Shown: positions 22,206-32,234 of the stretch, piece by piece
Numbering within the stretch: position 1 is the first letter of the stretch
Layout of the letters: each line of letters opens with the position of its first letter
Origin: Parvularia atlantis
Taxonomy: Eukaryota > Opisthokonta > Rotosphaerida
Reading direction: 5' to 3'
DNA length: 46,201 nt
Assembly (NCBI GenBank): GCA_943704415.1
Contig: CALSCO010000546.1
Coordinates: 1-46,201 of the forward strand
Notes under the pieces: model-generated
What the model saw: only the letters and a program-made list of their open reading frames with translations
Databases searched by the model: none
Told to the model about the DNA's origin: nothing
Translations under genes and position numbers: made by a program

Positions 22206-25200
22206 TCACCGCCGCTCCACGGCCAGGAACTTGAGAAAGGCAAAGGCGAGGGTGAGGAACCCAGCGTAGAACGCCGCAAGAATGCCGATGTCGCGCCAGT
22301 AGTTGTTGACGTTGAAGCCAAACTTGGTCAGGATCGTCTGCGCGTTGACCTGCGCACAGCGCCGCCGCCTCGTCGGTCGCAGTGCGCGCGGCGGGTCAGG
22401 CGCAGCGCACCGAGATCGAGATGCCCGCGGCCGAGTCGACGATGAGCACGCCGTTGAGCTCGTTCACGATCAGCGCCTCGAACGCGTAGTTGAAGAACGA
22501 GAGGTACTGGATCCAGTTGACGACGGGCGGAATCGTGTCTGGCGCAGCGACCGGTGAGCCGCGCGGCCAGCCACGCAGTGCGCCCGCACCCTTGTTGAGC
22601 AGAAAGCCGTTGAACAGCATTGCGAAGAGCACGCCCAGCGACGCCAGCAGGCTCGCCACGCTCGTGTTTTTGAACAGCGTGCCGTACACGAGCACGAACG
22701 CGCCCGCTGGCGAGACCGCGTCAGCACCCACCGGGCACAGACGCGCACAACCCAGACGCCCCGCGCACCCGTGAGGTTGAACAGCACCATCGCCAGCATA
22801 AACTTGAAAAAGTGCCCGGCTTCAGCGTTGAACCCGATCATGAAGTACGCGATGCACGAGATGATGACGGGCGGCGCGACGCGCAGCGGCACGTTGTCAA
22901 ACAGGACCTGCGACCACCATTGTCAGCGGCGCATGCAGCTTGCGGTGCGGGCGGCGTGCCTTGGACGCGTAGTATGCCATTGGGCCGTAGTACCCGTTCG
23001 AGCGCTCGCCGATGAACTGCAGCCGCTCGCTCGAAAAAAGCTGCCGGACGCGTCAGCTCGCGCGCCCGCCCCGCGCCTGTGCAGCCGCGCACCTCGAGCG
23101 AGCTCAGCGCCCCAAACGCGAAGATCGCCAGCAGGAAGAAGATAAACCCGAGCCGGTTCTGCACCCCGGCAAGCGAGTTGTCGACCTTCCAGAACAGGCC
23201 GCCAAGGAGCACTGCAGACGCGACACACAAGCGCGCGCGCGCGCGTCAGGTGACCCTGCGCAGGCCGGCAGCAGACAGCACGCACGCCCAATCACGACCG
23301 CGATGAGAAAATGCGCGATCATCAGCATCGGCTCGCGGTAGAACGTCTTGAACGCGCGGCTGGCCAGCACAACGAAGCGCTGCAGCTCCGACGGCTGCGT
23401 GCGCTCGCTCTGCGTCGCTGCCCCTCAGCCGCCGGCTCTGGCGTGGCGCGCGTGCGGTGTTGGCCGCGCACCGCCTCCTCGCTGCCGCCGTCTGCCGCTC
23501 CGCTCCCGACGAGCTGCGCCTGCAGGTTGGTGTGCGCCGCCGACGACAGGTAGCGCTCGCAGAGCATCTTCTCGTGCGCGGCGACGTCAGCAGCCGTCGT
23601 GGTCCCAGCGGTGGACGTGCGGAGGAGCGTGCTGCCGCTGCGCGGGCTGTCGTCTGCACGCGCGCGCGGTCGGCCATCAACAGCGCGCGCCGACCCGCGC
23701 GCACCGGTCACGGACTCCTTGAACGACTGCATCTCGTACGCCGCAGCGTCGTCCGCCAGCTTGCGCGGCTCGGCTGCTATGGGCGCGTTGGGCCCGAGCG
23801 AGACCAGGTCGACTGGGCGAGACCATGCGACGCGCGTCAGTGCGCATACAACACCGGGGGGACCTGCGGCTGCGGACGTACTGAGGTAGTCGGCCGGGTT
23901 GTAGCCCGGCGGGCACGGGAAGTCGATCGTGGCAAAGTGCGGCAGGGCGTCCGCTGCGGGCCCCGAGAACACGACCTGGCCGTGCGCCAGCAGGAGCAGG
24001 TCGTCAAACATGCCAAAGATGTTGGACCTGCGCGCGTGTGACTCCATCAGCGCAGCGTCGTCGTGCGCATCGATCGCGCACCTGGGCTGGTGGATCGACA
24101 TGATGATCGTCGTCCCAGTCTGCTTGGCCAGGCGCTGCAGCACCGACACGACCACAAAGGCCGAGTTGGCATCCAGGCCCGACGTCGGCTCGTCCTGCGC
24201 AGGCGCGTGTGAGGCACGGCGCACGGCTGCGATCGGCTGACGCGGCGCACAAGGAACAGCACTTGCGGCATCGTCACCAGCTCGCACGCGATCGACAGCC
24301 GGCGCTTCTCGCCACCCGAGATGCCGCGGACGTCTTTGCGTGCGCGCCGCGCGCGTGAGCGCAACGCCGTCGGGGTTTGGCGTGCGCACACCCTTGTTGC
24401 CGACGTAGCGGTCACCGATGTGCTGGATGCCGAGGATCTGCAGCACGGCCTCGGCCTGCCGGTGGTGCGGTGTGAGCAGCCGGAGCGATCACGCGCGCGG
24501 GCCAGCAGGCGCGACCCACGCGCAGGAGCTTGTCGATGTAGGACAGCGTCGGCGGCAGGCGCAGCTGCGCGGCGTACTGGACCGTCTCGCGCACGGTCAG
24601 GCGCGGCAGGAGCGTGTCCTCCTGGTCGACGTAGCTGCGGTTGCACGTGAGCGCGCGTGCGGCGAGCAAGCGGCACAGACCCGGCGATGAGCTTGAACCG
24701 GCTCCGCGGCACCTTCTTGCCGTTGACGAGCACCATGCCGCCGACGACGCCAGTCTTCTGCTTCTGCGCGAGGATGTCGAGCACGGTCGTCTTGCCGGCC
24801 CCTGATGCGCGGCGGTGATCAGCCGTGCATCGATCGTGACGAGGCACGCGGGCCGCACCGGACGCGCCGATGATGGCCATCATTTTGCCGGCACCGACGT
24901 GGCCCGACACTCCCACGACCAGGTGCTGCACCGCGTCGCGTACGCCTGCAGCCCCGCGCGCGCGTGCGTCAACGAGGCGCGACACAGCGTCGACGGACGC
25001 GGCGCACGTAGCGAGTACGAGATGTCGACAAATGTGAACGTGCTCGGTTGCTTGGTCATGATCGCCGCAAACGCCTGGCCGTCGTCGGCCTTGCGCGCGA
25101 CTAGTTGCTGGGCCACGCGCTGGTTGTACATCGAGCGCAGCAGGAACGCCGCTGTACCACGCGCGCCGTCAGCACACGAGCCGCGTGCACGCAGAGACAA

Positions 25201-26634
25201 ACCGGCAAGTACGACGATGAGCCCGCCGACCGCGCCACCGACCGCGCCGCCGATGGTCACAGCGTCGATGCGCACAGGTGGTTGTGTCTGGTCGCACGTC
25301 AGCAGGGCGGCATGCTGGCGCGGCGACGACGCACCGGCTCTGCCGGCAGCGAGCACTCACCGTAGTTGCACGTCAGGCTGATCGGCCCAACAAAGCCGGC
25401 GACGATCGATTCTGCCCGTCGCGCCGTCAGCATCAGCGCCTGCGACAAAGCCGCGGCTCGGCGCGCGCCTGTGAACGAGCACGTGCCGTCGAACCTGCAG
25501 CGCACGTTCGAGCTGTCATTGATTTCGTCGAGGATGATGCCCAGGTCTGGCGCGGAGCGCTCAGTGCGCGAGAGACATCGCAGCCGGACGCGCACGACCG
25601 CACCAAACGACGACCCGAGCAGCTCGGCGCCGTTGCCGCACATGTACGCACCCTGGTAGCAGCGGCAGCGCGTGGTCGCGCAGTCGATCTGCCACTCGTC
25701 CGTGCCCGCTGCGACGCGACCGCGCGCGTGAGCGCACCGTGCACCGCCTGCCGCACGCCCCCCGACCACTGACGCACGCGATGACTGCTCGCAGTCCGAC
25801 ATGGCGCAGAAGAACTGCTCCTGCGGCCCGTCCGGCAGACCCACAAAGCTGCTCACGCTGATGACCATCTGGAACACGGCCGTCTGGCTCTCGGCAAAGT
25901 ACTGCAGCGAGGCGTAGCTGGGCCAGTTGTTGATGACGGCGTCGAGCGACATGTTCTCGATCGAGCAGTTGGCGTAGCCGATCGTCGTCGGGAAGTAGGC
26001 TAGCGCGCGGCCGTGTCACGCGCCACTCGCACACAGGCGACCTTGCGACCGCAGGCACTCACCCTTGTTGCAGGTGTAGTTGCGCCCGGGCTGGTTGAGC
26101 GGCTCGCACGAAGCGTCGGCTGTGCAGACTGGGCACGCGTGAGCGACACGCACAGACGCACGCACGCGGGAGCGACTCGCTCGCGCACCCTGGCACTCGA
26201 TGCCCGCCCAGCCCGCGTCGCACGCGCACGAGCCGCCAGGGGCGCGCGCGTACTCGGTGCCGTCGAGTGCGTTGTGCCAGCAGATCTTGCTCGCGCAGTT
26301 GGCGCCGCCGTACCCGAGCTGGCATCGGCACGCGCCGCTATCGAGGCACTCACCGTACGCGCCGCAGTACTGGCGCCGCGTGGTGCGCGTGAGCCGCGGT
26401 CGCCGGCACGCGCACGCAACGCACGCCCGAGAACGCCGTGCAGTTGACGCTCGGTGCGCACGACGGGCACAGCGGGCAGCCGTCGGCGGCGGTCGGCAGG
26501 GCCGTGGGTGTGGCCGTGGGCGCGGCGACGACGGTGACCGTCGCCGTGGCGCACGCCGTCGGCGTCTCCTGCGCGGCCACCACGGCGAGCGCCAACAGCA
26601 CCAACGCGGAGACGGCGCGCCGGCTGCTTGCCAT
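22206..26634 (-). CDS. ADP1: ADP1-like ABCG transporter with EGF-like ectodomain
   Basis: Half-size ABCG-type transporter with a large N-terminal lumenal/extracellular domain, the architecture of yeast Adp1 (1049 aa). Start ATG 26634 encodes a signal peptide (ASSRRAVSALVLLALAVVAA). Cys-rich EGF-like repeats follow (CLDSGACRCQLGYGGANC; GGSCACDAGWAGIECQ), then Cys-containing lumenal exons and a Gly/Val-rich membrane segment (TIGGAVGGAVGGLIVVLAGL). The nucleotide-binding domain has IIGAS-GAGKTTVLDIL (Walker A, split by an intron), RSYVDQEDTLLPRLTVRETV (Q-loop), GISGGEKRRLSIACEL (signature), VLFL-DEPTSGLDAN (Walker B, intron between) and TTIIMSIHQPR (H-loop). All catalytic motifs are intact. The C-terminal membrane domain includes MLMIAHFLIAVVIG, GFIFFLLAIFAFGALSSLEV and FLTLAFAFLKFLAVERR. 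About 18 introns leave roughly 1,100 residues. Substrate unknown. Confidence 0.9.
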
Positions 26635-26724
26635 GCAGTTGACAACTGTAGCACATCTGGCGAGACCGGTTGAGGCCCGGCGCCAGGTCGCGGGCATATT
26701 GGCAATTCCGTGAGTCGAGTCGTT
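26635..26724. promoter_or_regulatory. 90-bp shared promoter, ABC transporter / CDT1
   Basis: Divergent start codons are 90 bp apart. The interval is less GC-rich than its surroundings, with 'attggcaattccg' near 26698-26710. No other feature is seen. Confidence 0.4.
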
Positions 26725-28415
26725 ATGGACCTGCGGAACGCCTTCCTCGTCCGCAAGCGCGCCTTGGCGGCACAGGACGCCGCGCCGGCCAAGCGGAGGG
26801 TGCGGCGGGCTGCGCAGCCTGGTTGGAGCCGTGACGCTCACGACTGTTGCGCAGCGCGAAGCGCCGCCGCCCGTCGCGCGCCGTCTCTTCGCGTCGCCGC
26901 CCGAGCCTGCCGAAGACGTCGTGACGATCGACAGCCTTGCTGCAGTAGCCGACATAGCGGCGGTCGCCGACGTCGTGGCGGTCGAAGAGCCAAAGATCGC
27001 GACGCGCGCCGAGACCGCGCTGCTGCGGTCGCCAGCCGCGTCGCCAAAGCGAGCGCCGCCGAGCCCAGCACCTCGAGCACCACCGAGCCCGAAGCGCGCA
27101 CCGCCGAGCCCGAAGCGCGCACCGCCGAGCCCGGCAGGGTCGCCGGCCAGGCCGGTCGCACTGCCGGCACCGCGCTTCACGGCCGTGGTGCGCGACTCGC
27201 GTCGCCAGCCGTGCGCCGCGCGCTCACACCTCGATGCAGGCCGCCACCGCCCCGCTGCCGCAGACCTACGCGATGCTCGACAAGGTGTTTGGCGCGCTCG
27301 AGACCGTGTGCTCGATCACGCACATGCGCGGCGAGGCGTGCATCTTCGACAAGATGAAGAAGTCGATTGAATACACGTGCAAGCGGTGCGCGCGCGCGCG
27401 CCTGTGCCGCCGGAGCCTGACGCCAGGCCACCGCAGGACCATCTGCCGCGCGCACCTCGCGCAGATCCGCACCGTCTACCCCGAGGCGTACGAGTACCAC
27501 GCCGTGCCGTTCACGATGCGCGACACGAACCTGCAGTCGTCCATCCTGCTCAAGCCGACGGTGGAGCTGGGCTCGACCACGGCCACGCTCGAGGGCCGCC
27601 ACCCGGGCGTCGTGCGCCAGGAAGAGTTCCGGCACCGTCTGCTGAACCGTGTCAAGGAGCATCACGACGTGCGTGTGGCTGCGCGGCTGCCCACGTTTGC
27701 CGTGCTTACTGCCGCTGCACGCACCCAGGCGTTTGTGACGACGCTGCCGACACCGCCCGCCGTGCCCGTGCCGCTGCAGCAGTGGCACCCGGACTTTGAC
27801 CTCGACGACGTGCCGCCCATCCCCGAGGCCGAGCTGCCCGAGATGGCGCTGCTCACGACCACGACGGCGCTGCAGCTGCTGCAGTCGCGCGAGACGAGCA
27901 GGCTGCCTGCGGCGATCGCCGCGAGCCTCGCCAAGGTCGCAGCGGCCGCGGCCGAGCCGGCGCCAACGTCTGCGCCTGCGCCAGCGCCTGCGCCAGAGGC
28001 AAAGGTCGACGGCAAGCCGCAGAAGATGTCGGCCGTGACCCTCGCGCTGCTCGAACGCGTGCGGGCGCGCGAGCGGCAGCAGGCGCAGGAGCACATGGCC
28101 GGGCAGACGCCGGCGCAGCGCGAGCGGGCCCTGCGCGTGGCGCGGCTGCCGACGCTGGTGGACTCGATCCAGTTCATCTACAGCAGCCACGCGCGCGACG
28201 CGCTGTACGAGCACAACATCGCGGCCAAGCTCGCGAGCAGCTACCACGTGCCGATCGGGCCGGAGGAGATGCGCGCGCACCTGCACCTGCTGGCCGAGCT
28301 GCTGCCGTCGTGGTGCTCGCTCGTGCGCTCGGACCACGGCGTGCTATTCAAGATCGACCGGAGCACGAACGTGAACGAGGTCAAGACCGCGCTGCACGCG
28401 GCGTCGACGCGATGA
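26725..28415 (+). CDS. CDT1: DNA replication licensing factor CDT1
   Basis: CDT1 loads MCM2-7 onto origins in G1. Four exons give an exact open frame: 26725-26799, 26855-27187, 27240-27385 and 27437-28415 (510 residues). The first part is disordered: RRLF (residues 34-37) matches a cyclin-docking RxL motif. Residues 90-118 hold four copies of a seven-residue KRAPPSP-type repeat, with CDK consensus SPKR at 88, 103 and 110 and SPAR at 121. The central winged helix begins PLPQTYAMLDKVFGALETV and continues MRGEACIFDKMKKSIEYTC, then AHLAQIRTVYPEAYEYH, the geminin-binding-type fold. The C-terminal MCM-binding winged helix reads LPTLVDSIQFIYSSHARDAL, then PIGPEEMRAHLHLLAELLPS and ends NEVKTALHAASTR. 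The motifs suggest CDK control, as known for metazoan CDT1. Stop 59 bp from a convergent dehydrogenase gene. Confidence 0.92.
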
Positions 28416-28474
28416 TCACCTGCCCCTCGGCTTGTAACCAACCACACGCGCGACACGCACACAACGCATTGCGC

Positions 28475-29891
28475 TCACCACTCTGCCAGGCTCAGCACCA
28501 CCCGGCCCGACACCTCGCGGCTCTCGATCTTGGTCTGCGCGGCCGCAAACTCCTCCAGCGGCAGCACGGCGTCAATGCGCGGCCGGATGTCACGCTCCGA
28601 CATGAAGCGGAAGCAGCGCTCGAGCTCGGGCGCGGTGCAGCTGTGTGCAGCGTGTGCAGCGTGAGTATGCTGCACCGGGGTCCGCGGCACACGCGCCTGT
28701 CGCTGCCGATGACCTCAAGGCCGTTGATGATCATGGCACCAAGCGGGACGCTCGCGGCCGCGTTGGTCACGTTGCCGATCAGCACCAGCCGGCCGCGCGG
28801 GCGCAGGGCGCGCAGCGAGCTATTGAAGGTCGGCGCGCCGACGGCCTCGAAGGCCATGTCGACCTGCACCGCCGGGTGCGTTGGTTCGCTCGCGATACAC
28901 ACACGGCACGCGACGCACCCCGCCCTTGAGCGCCGGCTCCTTGTGGAACGCGCCGTCCTTGGCCACGACAACGTTGGCGTGCATGCCGCGCAGAAACTCG
29001 ACCTTGCTCTCGCTCGACGTGACGGCCGTGACCTCGCAGCCCTGCGTACGCGCCGTCAGAACGCGAGAGGTAGCGGGTACTGCGCACCATCGCCTTGGCA
29101 ACCTGCACCGCCGCACTGCCAACGCCGCCCGTCGCGCCCTGCGTGCGTCTGAGCGCGCGCACATGACGCGCACGCGGGCCCTCGGAGGGGTGCGCACCGT
29201 CACGACGACGCGCTCGCCCGGCTGCAGACGTCCGCGCGTGATCGCCGCGTGCCACACTGCCGTTCCGCGCGTCTCAACTCGGGTGCATGACGCGGCAACA
29301 GGCACGCACCCGTCCCGAACGTGCACATGACGGTCGCGGCCTCGACCGCCGTGAAGCCCTGCGGCACCTTGACAAAGGCCGACGCGCCGCAGACGGTGTA
29401 CTGCGCGTAGCTGGGCGCTCGGATGAGCAGCGCCACACGTCGCCCGCCTCCCCACCGCACCCGCCGTCGTTCGTGAGGCCGAGGAACGAGTCGCGGCGGT
29501 TGGCGCAGTAGGACGACTGGCCGCTGAGGCACGCGTCGCAGTGGCCGCACGGCGCCCAGTGCAGCGACACGACGCGGTCGCCCGCACGCAGCCCGCTCAC
29601 GGCCGCGCCGACCTTGTCGACGACGCCGGCAATCTCGCTGCGCGCGCGCCGGGAGCGTGCGTGAGGCATGCTGTGCGCGCCGACGTGTGCGCGGGCGGCG
29701 CACTGGCCCGGCACAATGCCGTTGCGGATGAACGGGAAGGCGCCCTTGCGGTCGAGCACGTCGCGATGGCAGACGCCGCACGCCGCGACCTTGACACGGA
29801 CCTGCGCATCGCGCGGCTCGGGCACGGGCACGTCGCGGTGCAGCTGCAGCTGACCGATGTCGCCGGGCGCGGCCATGCGCACGGCCAGCAT
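28475..29891 (-). CDS. Zinc-dependent alcohol dehydrogenase-family oxidoreductase
   Basis: Medium-chain dehydrogenase. Start ATG 29891 (MLAVRMAAPGDIGQLQLH). Catalytic-zinc residues: CGVCHRD and, across an intron, PG-HEIAGVVDKVG. The structural-zinc loop is intact (APCGHCDACLSGQSSYC: four Cys). The Rossmann nucleotide-binding turn reads VVVT-GATGGVGSAAVQVAKA, then GCEVTAVTSSESKVEFLRG. A late core segment is VDMAFEAVGAPTFNSSLRAL and the C-terminus ends REVSGRVVLSLAEW. About eight short introns leave about 340 residues, normal for the family. Cofactor (NAD or NADP) and substrate cannot be read with confidence; the GATGGVG turn is also common in quinone-reductase relatives. It lies downstream of, and on the same strand as, the VPS5-like gene 157 bp away. 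Confidence 0.9.
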
Positions 29892-30047
29892 CGTCAGGTC
29901 TTAGCGTCGCGGCTCAGCAGCGCCCGCGTGTGCGCGCGCATCTCGTTCGCACCGCGCCGCGACAGTCTCGTCGTCCGTGCGAGCATCACAGTGTCGTGAA
30001 CATCCAACAGACAACCGCATCCTCACACCGCCACCTCACAGCCCTTC

Positions 30048-32183
30048 TCACGCCGAGGCAGAGGCCGTGGTCGCCTGCGACAGCGCCTGCACCTCGGGGA
30101 GGTACTCTTTCCAGAGTTCGATCGTCTGCCCTCGCGCATCAGCACCCCGCAAGCCCACAAGGCACGGCGCACCTTCCGCTGCGTCTCCATCATCGACTCG
30201 ACGAAGGCCTGCATCGCGCTCTGGAAGTCGGCCACTTTCTCGTCGTCAAACTTGGCCAGCTCCTCGCGGATGAGTTTGCTCATGTCCTCAAACTCCTTCG
30301 TGCTCTTGGCCTCAGCCTCCTCGGCCTCTTCGACGTCCTTCTCCAGCGACGAGACCTTGGCCGCCTTGGACGGCTGCAGCCGCGTCTTCTCGAGCGTCTC
30401 GCGCTTGCTCACCAGCGCCTTGTCGGCCGCCTGCATCGCCGCGAAGGCCTTGCTGCGCGCCTGAAGCACGAGCTGCGCGACGCCAGGCCGTATCAAAAGC
30501 GCGCGCACATCGCAAGCGTGCACGCACCTTGATCGAGCTCATCGTGCGCAGGTACTCGTCCACCGTGTTGCCAAAGAGCAGGTCGTCTTGCGTCGCCTGC
30601 TCGTTGTACAGGTCGCGGATCTTCTGTTGCACCTTGGTCAGCTGCGTAAACGCGTTGGCCAGCGGCTTGTTGCTCTCGGACGACGCCAGCGACGACACGC
30701 TCTCGCCAAACTCGCCCGCAGCAGCAGCGAGGTCTGCGCGGTCGCGCTCCGGTCAGCACCGCCTGTGCAGTGCGCGCCGCACGACGTGCCCTTGCGCTGC
30801 TTTACGACGACCTCGACGCACTTGTACAGCGCCTTGAGCTGCGACTCGAGCATCTCGAGCTGACCGCGCTTGTTCTCGAACCACTAATGCGACGCGGGTC
30901 AGGCCAGAGCTTCACGCACGCAAGCGACGGACACCTCGTCGCGCTCGGGGATCTTGGCAAACGTCTGCGCCGTGTTGGCCACGACCTCGGTCAGGCTCGA
31001 CGTGAGCGACTGGAAAAAGCCGCCCTTGGACTTTTCCTTCTTCTTGTTCGCAATCTGGCCGGCCCGATCAGGCAGCGCGGGGCAGGGGCAGGGCGCGGCA
31101 GGCGGACGCACCGCAGCCTCGATATGGTCCGCCTCAAGGAAGAGCTTGAACTCGGGCGCCTTGTACAGCACCGGGTTGGTCGCGACGCGGCGCAGGAAGC
31201 GCTCAAGCCCGATGCGGCGGTTGTCGACAAACTCCGAGTCGAAGCGGCCTGCCGCCGGCGTCAGCATGGTGACGCCAGCGTGCGCTCGCGCCCGTGCACC
31301 GAGCGCCTGCTTGTCCGGGATGCGCGGGACGATCACGCCCGGGTTGGCGTTGGTGAGCTCGTTGAACAGCCACACAAAGTGGTTGAAGCGGCGCTGCACC
31401 GACGACGACGTCTTAAAGTCGGGCGCGGCGGTCTGTGCGGGCGATGCACGGTGAGCGGCGTGTGCGTGCGGCCTCGACGCGCGCGCGCACCTTGTTCGTG
31501 ATCGTGTAGAGCATGTACGACGTCATGGCCTCGGTCTTCTTGACGGGGTCCTGCACGACAATCTCGAACGCGGGCAGGTTGGCCGCCGCGGCGCTCGCGG
31601 CGGACGCCGGCGCGGGCGCAGCCGCGGCCGCGGGTGCGGGCGTCGCGGCTGCCGCCGGCTTGGAGGCGGGCGCGGGCTTGGGCGGCGCGGGTGCTGGCAC
31701 GGACGCCCGCTGCCGCACGTCGCACGCACGTCAGTCAAGCAGCGCGCTGTCGGTGCTGCTGCGCGCGCACCTTGCGCTCGGGCTGCGCCTGCTCGACAAA
31801 CTTGTCGCTCAGGGCTGCCGAGCGCGCGTCACGCCCGCACGTGCGGCGCTCCGGCACGGCCACGCACCCTCCTTGACCGACACGACCGCGTCGTCCGCCG
31901 GTACGGCGGCCTTGCCGAGCGGATCGTCGGCGTGGCTGACGGGCTTCGAGGCGGCCTGGCGGGCGGCGCGCGTGTGCAGCACGTGTGGGCAAAGTGGTAG
32001 CGCATGCCTTTGCGCACGCCTGCGCACCGCCACGACGGGCGTCGCCGCCTCGCCCGCGGTCGTGCTCGTCGTCACCGCCGCCGCCGCTTCACCGTCCGCG
32101 TCCACCACGGCCACCTCGGCCGCCGCCGGCGCCGCGTCGCTCGCCTTCTCGCCAAAGGGATCGTCGTCGCCGAACGGGTCCAT
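30048..32183 (-). CDS. VPS5: VPS5/SNX1-like PX-BAR sorting nexin
   Basis: Retromer-associated sorting nexin that binds endosomal phosphoinositides and bends membrane for endosome-to-Golgi recycling. Start ATG 32183 opens with two DPFG motifs (MDPFGDDDPFGEK). Then come an Ala/Pro-rich linker and a PX domain: NLPAFEIVVQDPVKKTEAMT, SSVQRRFNHFVWLFNELTNA, PGVIVPRIPDKQALG, FVDNRRIGLERFLRRVATNP. After KKKEKSKGGFFQSL comes a BAR-type coiled coil (LESQLKALYKCVEVVVKQRK; LTKVQQKIRDLYNEQATQDD; LVSKRETLEKTRLQP; ELAKFDDEKVADFQSAMQAF) ending with TIELWKEYLPEVQALSQ. About ten introns leave roughly 520 residues. VPS5/SNX1 is the best family fit; another PX-BAR type is possible. Start codon only 51 bp from the divergent AAA gene. 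Confidence 0.85.
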
Positions 32184-32234
32184 GTCTGTACCACGCGCGG
32201 TGCAAACTTGCCAGGCACGCGATGGACATCCGCG
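32184..32234. promoter_or_regulatory. 51-bp shared promoter, VPS5-like / AAA+ ATPase
   Basis: Divergent start codons are 51 bp apart. An ATG at 32222 lies in a different frame that stops early and is not used here. Confidence 0.45.
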
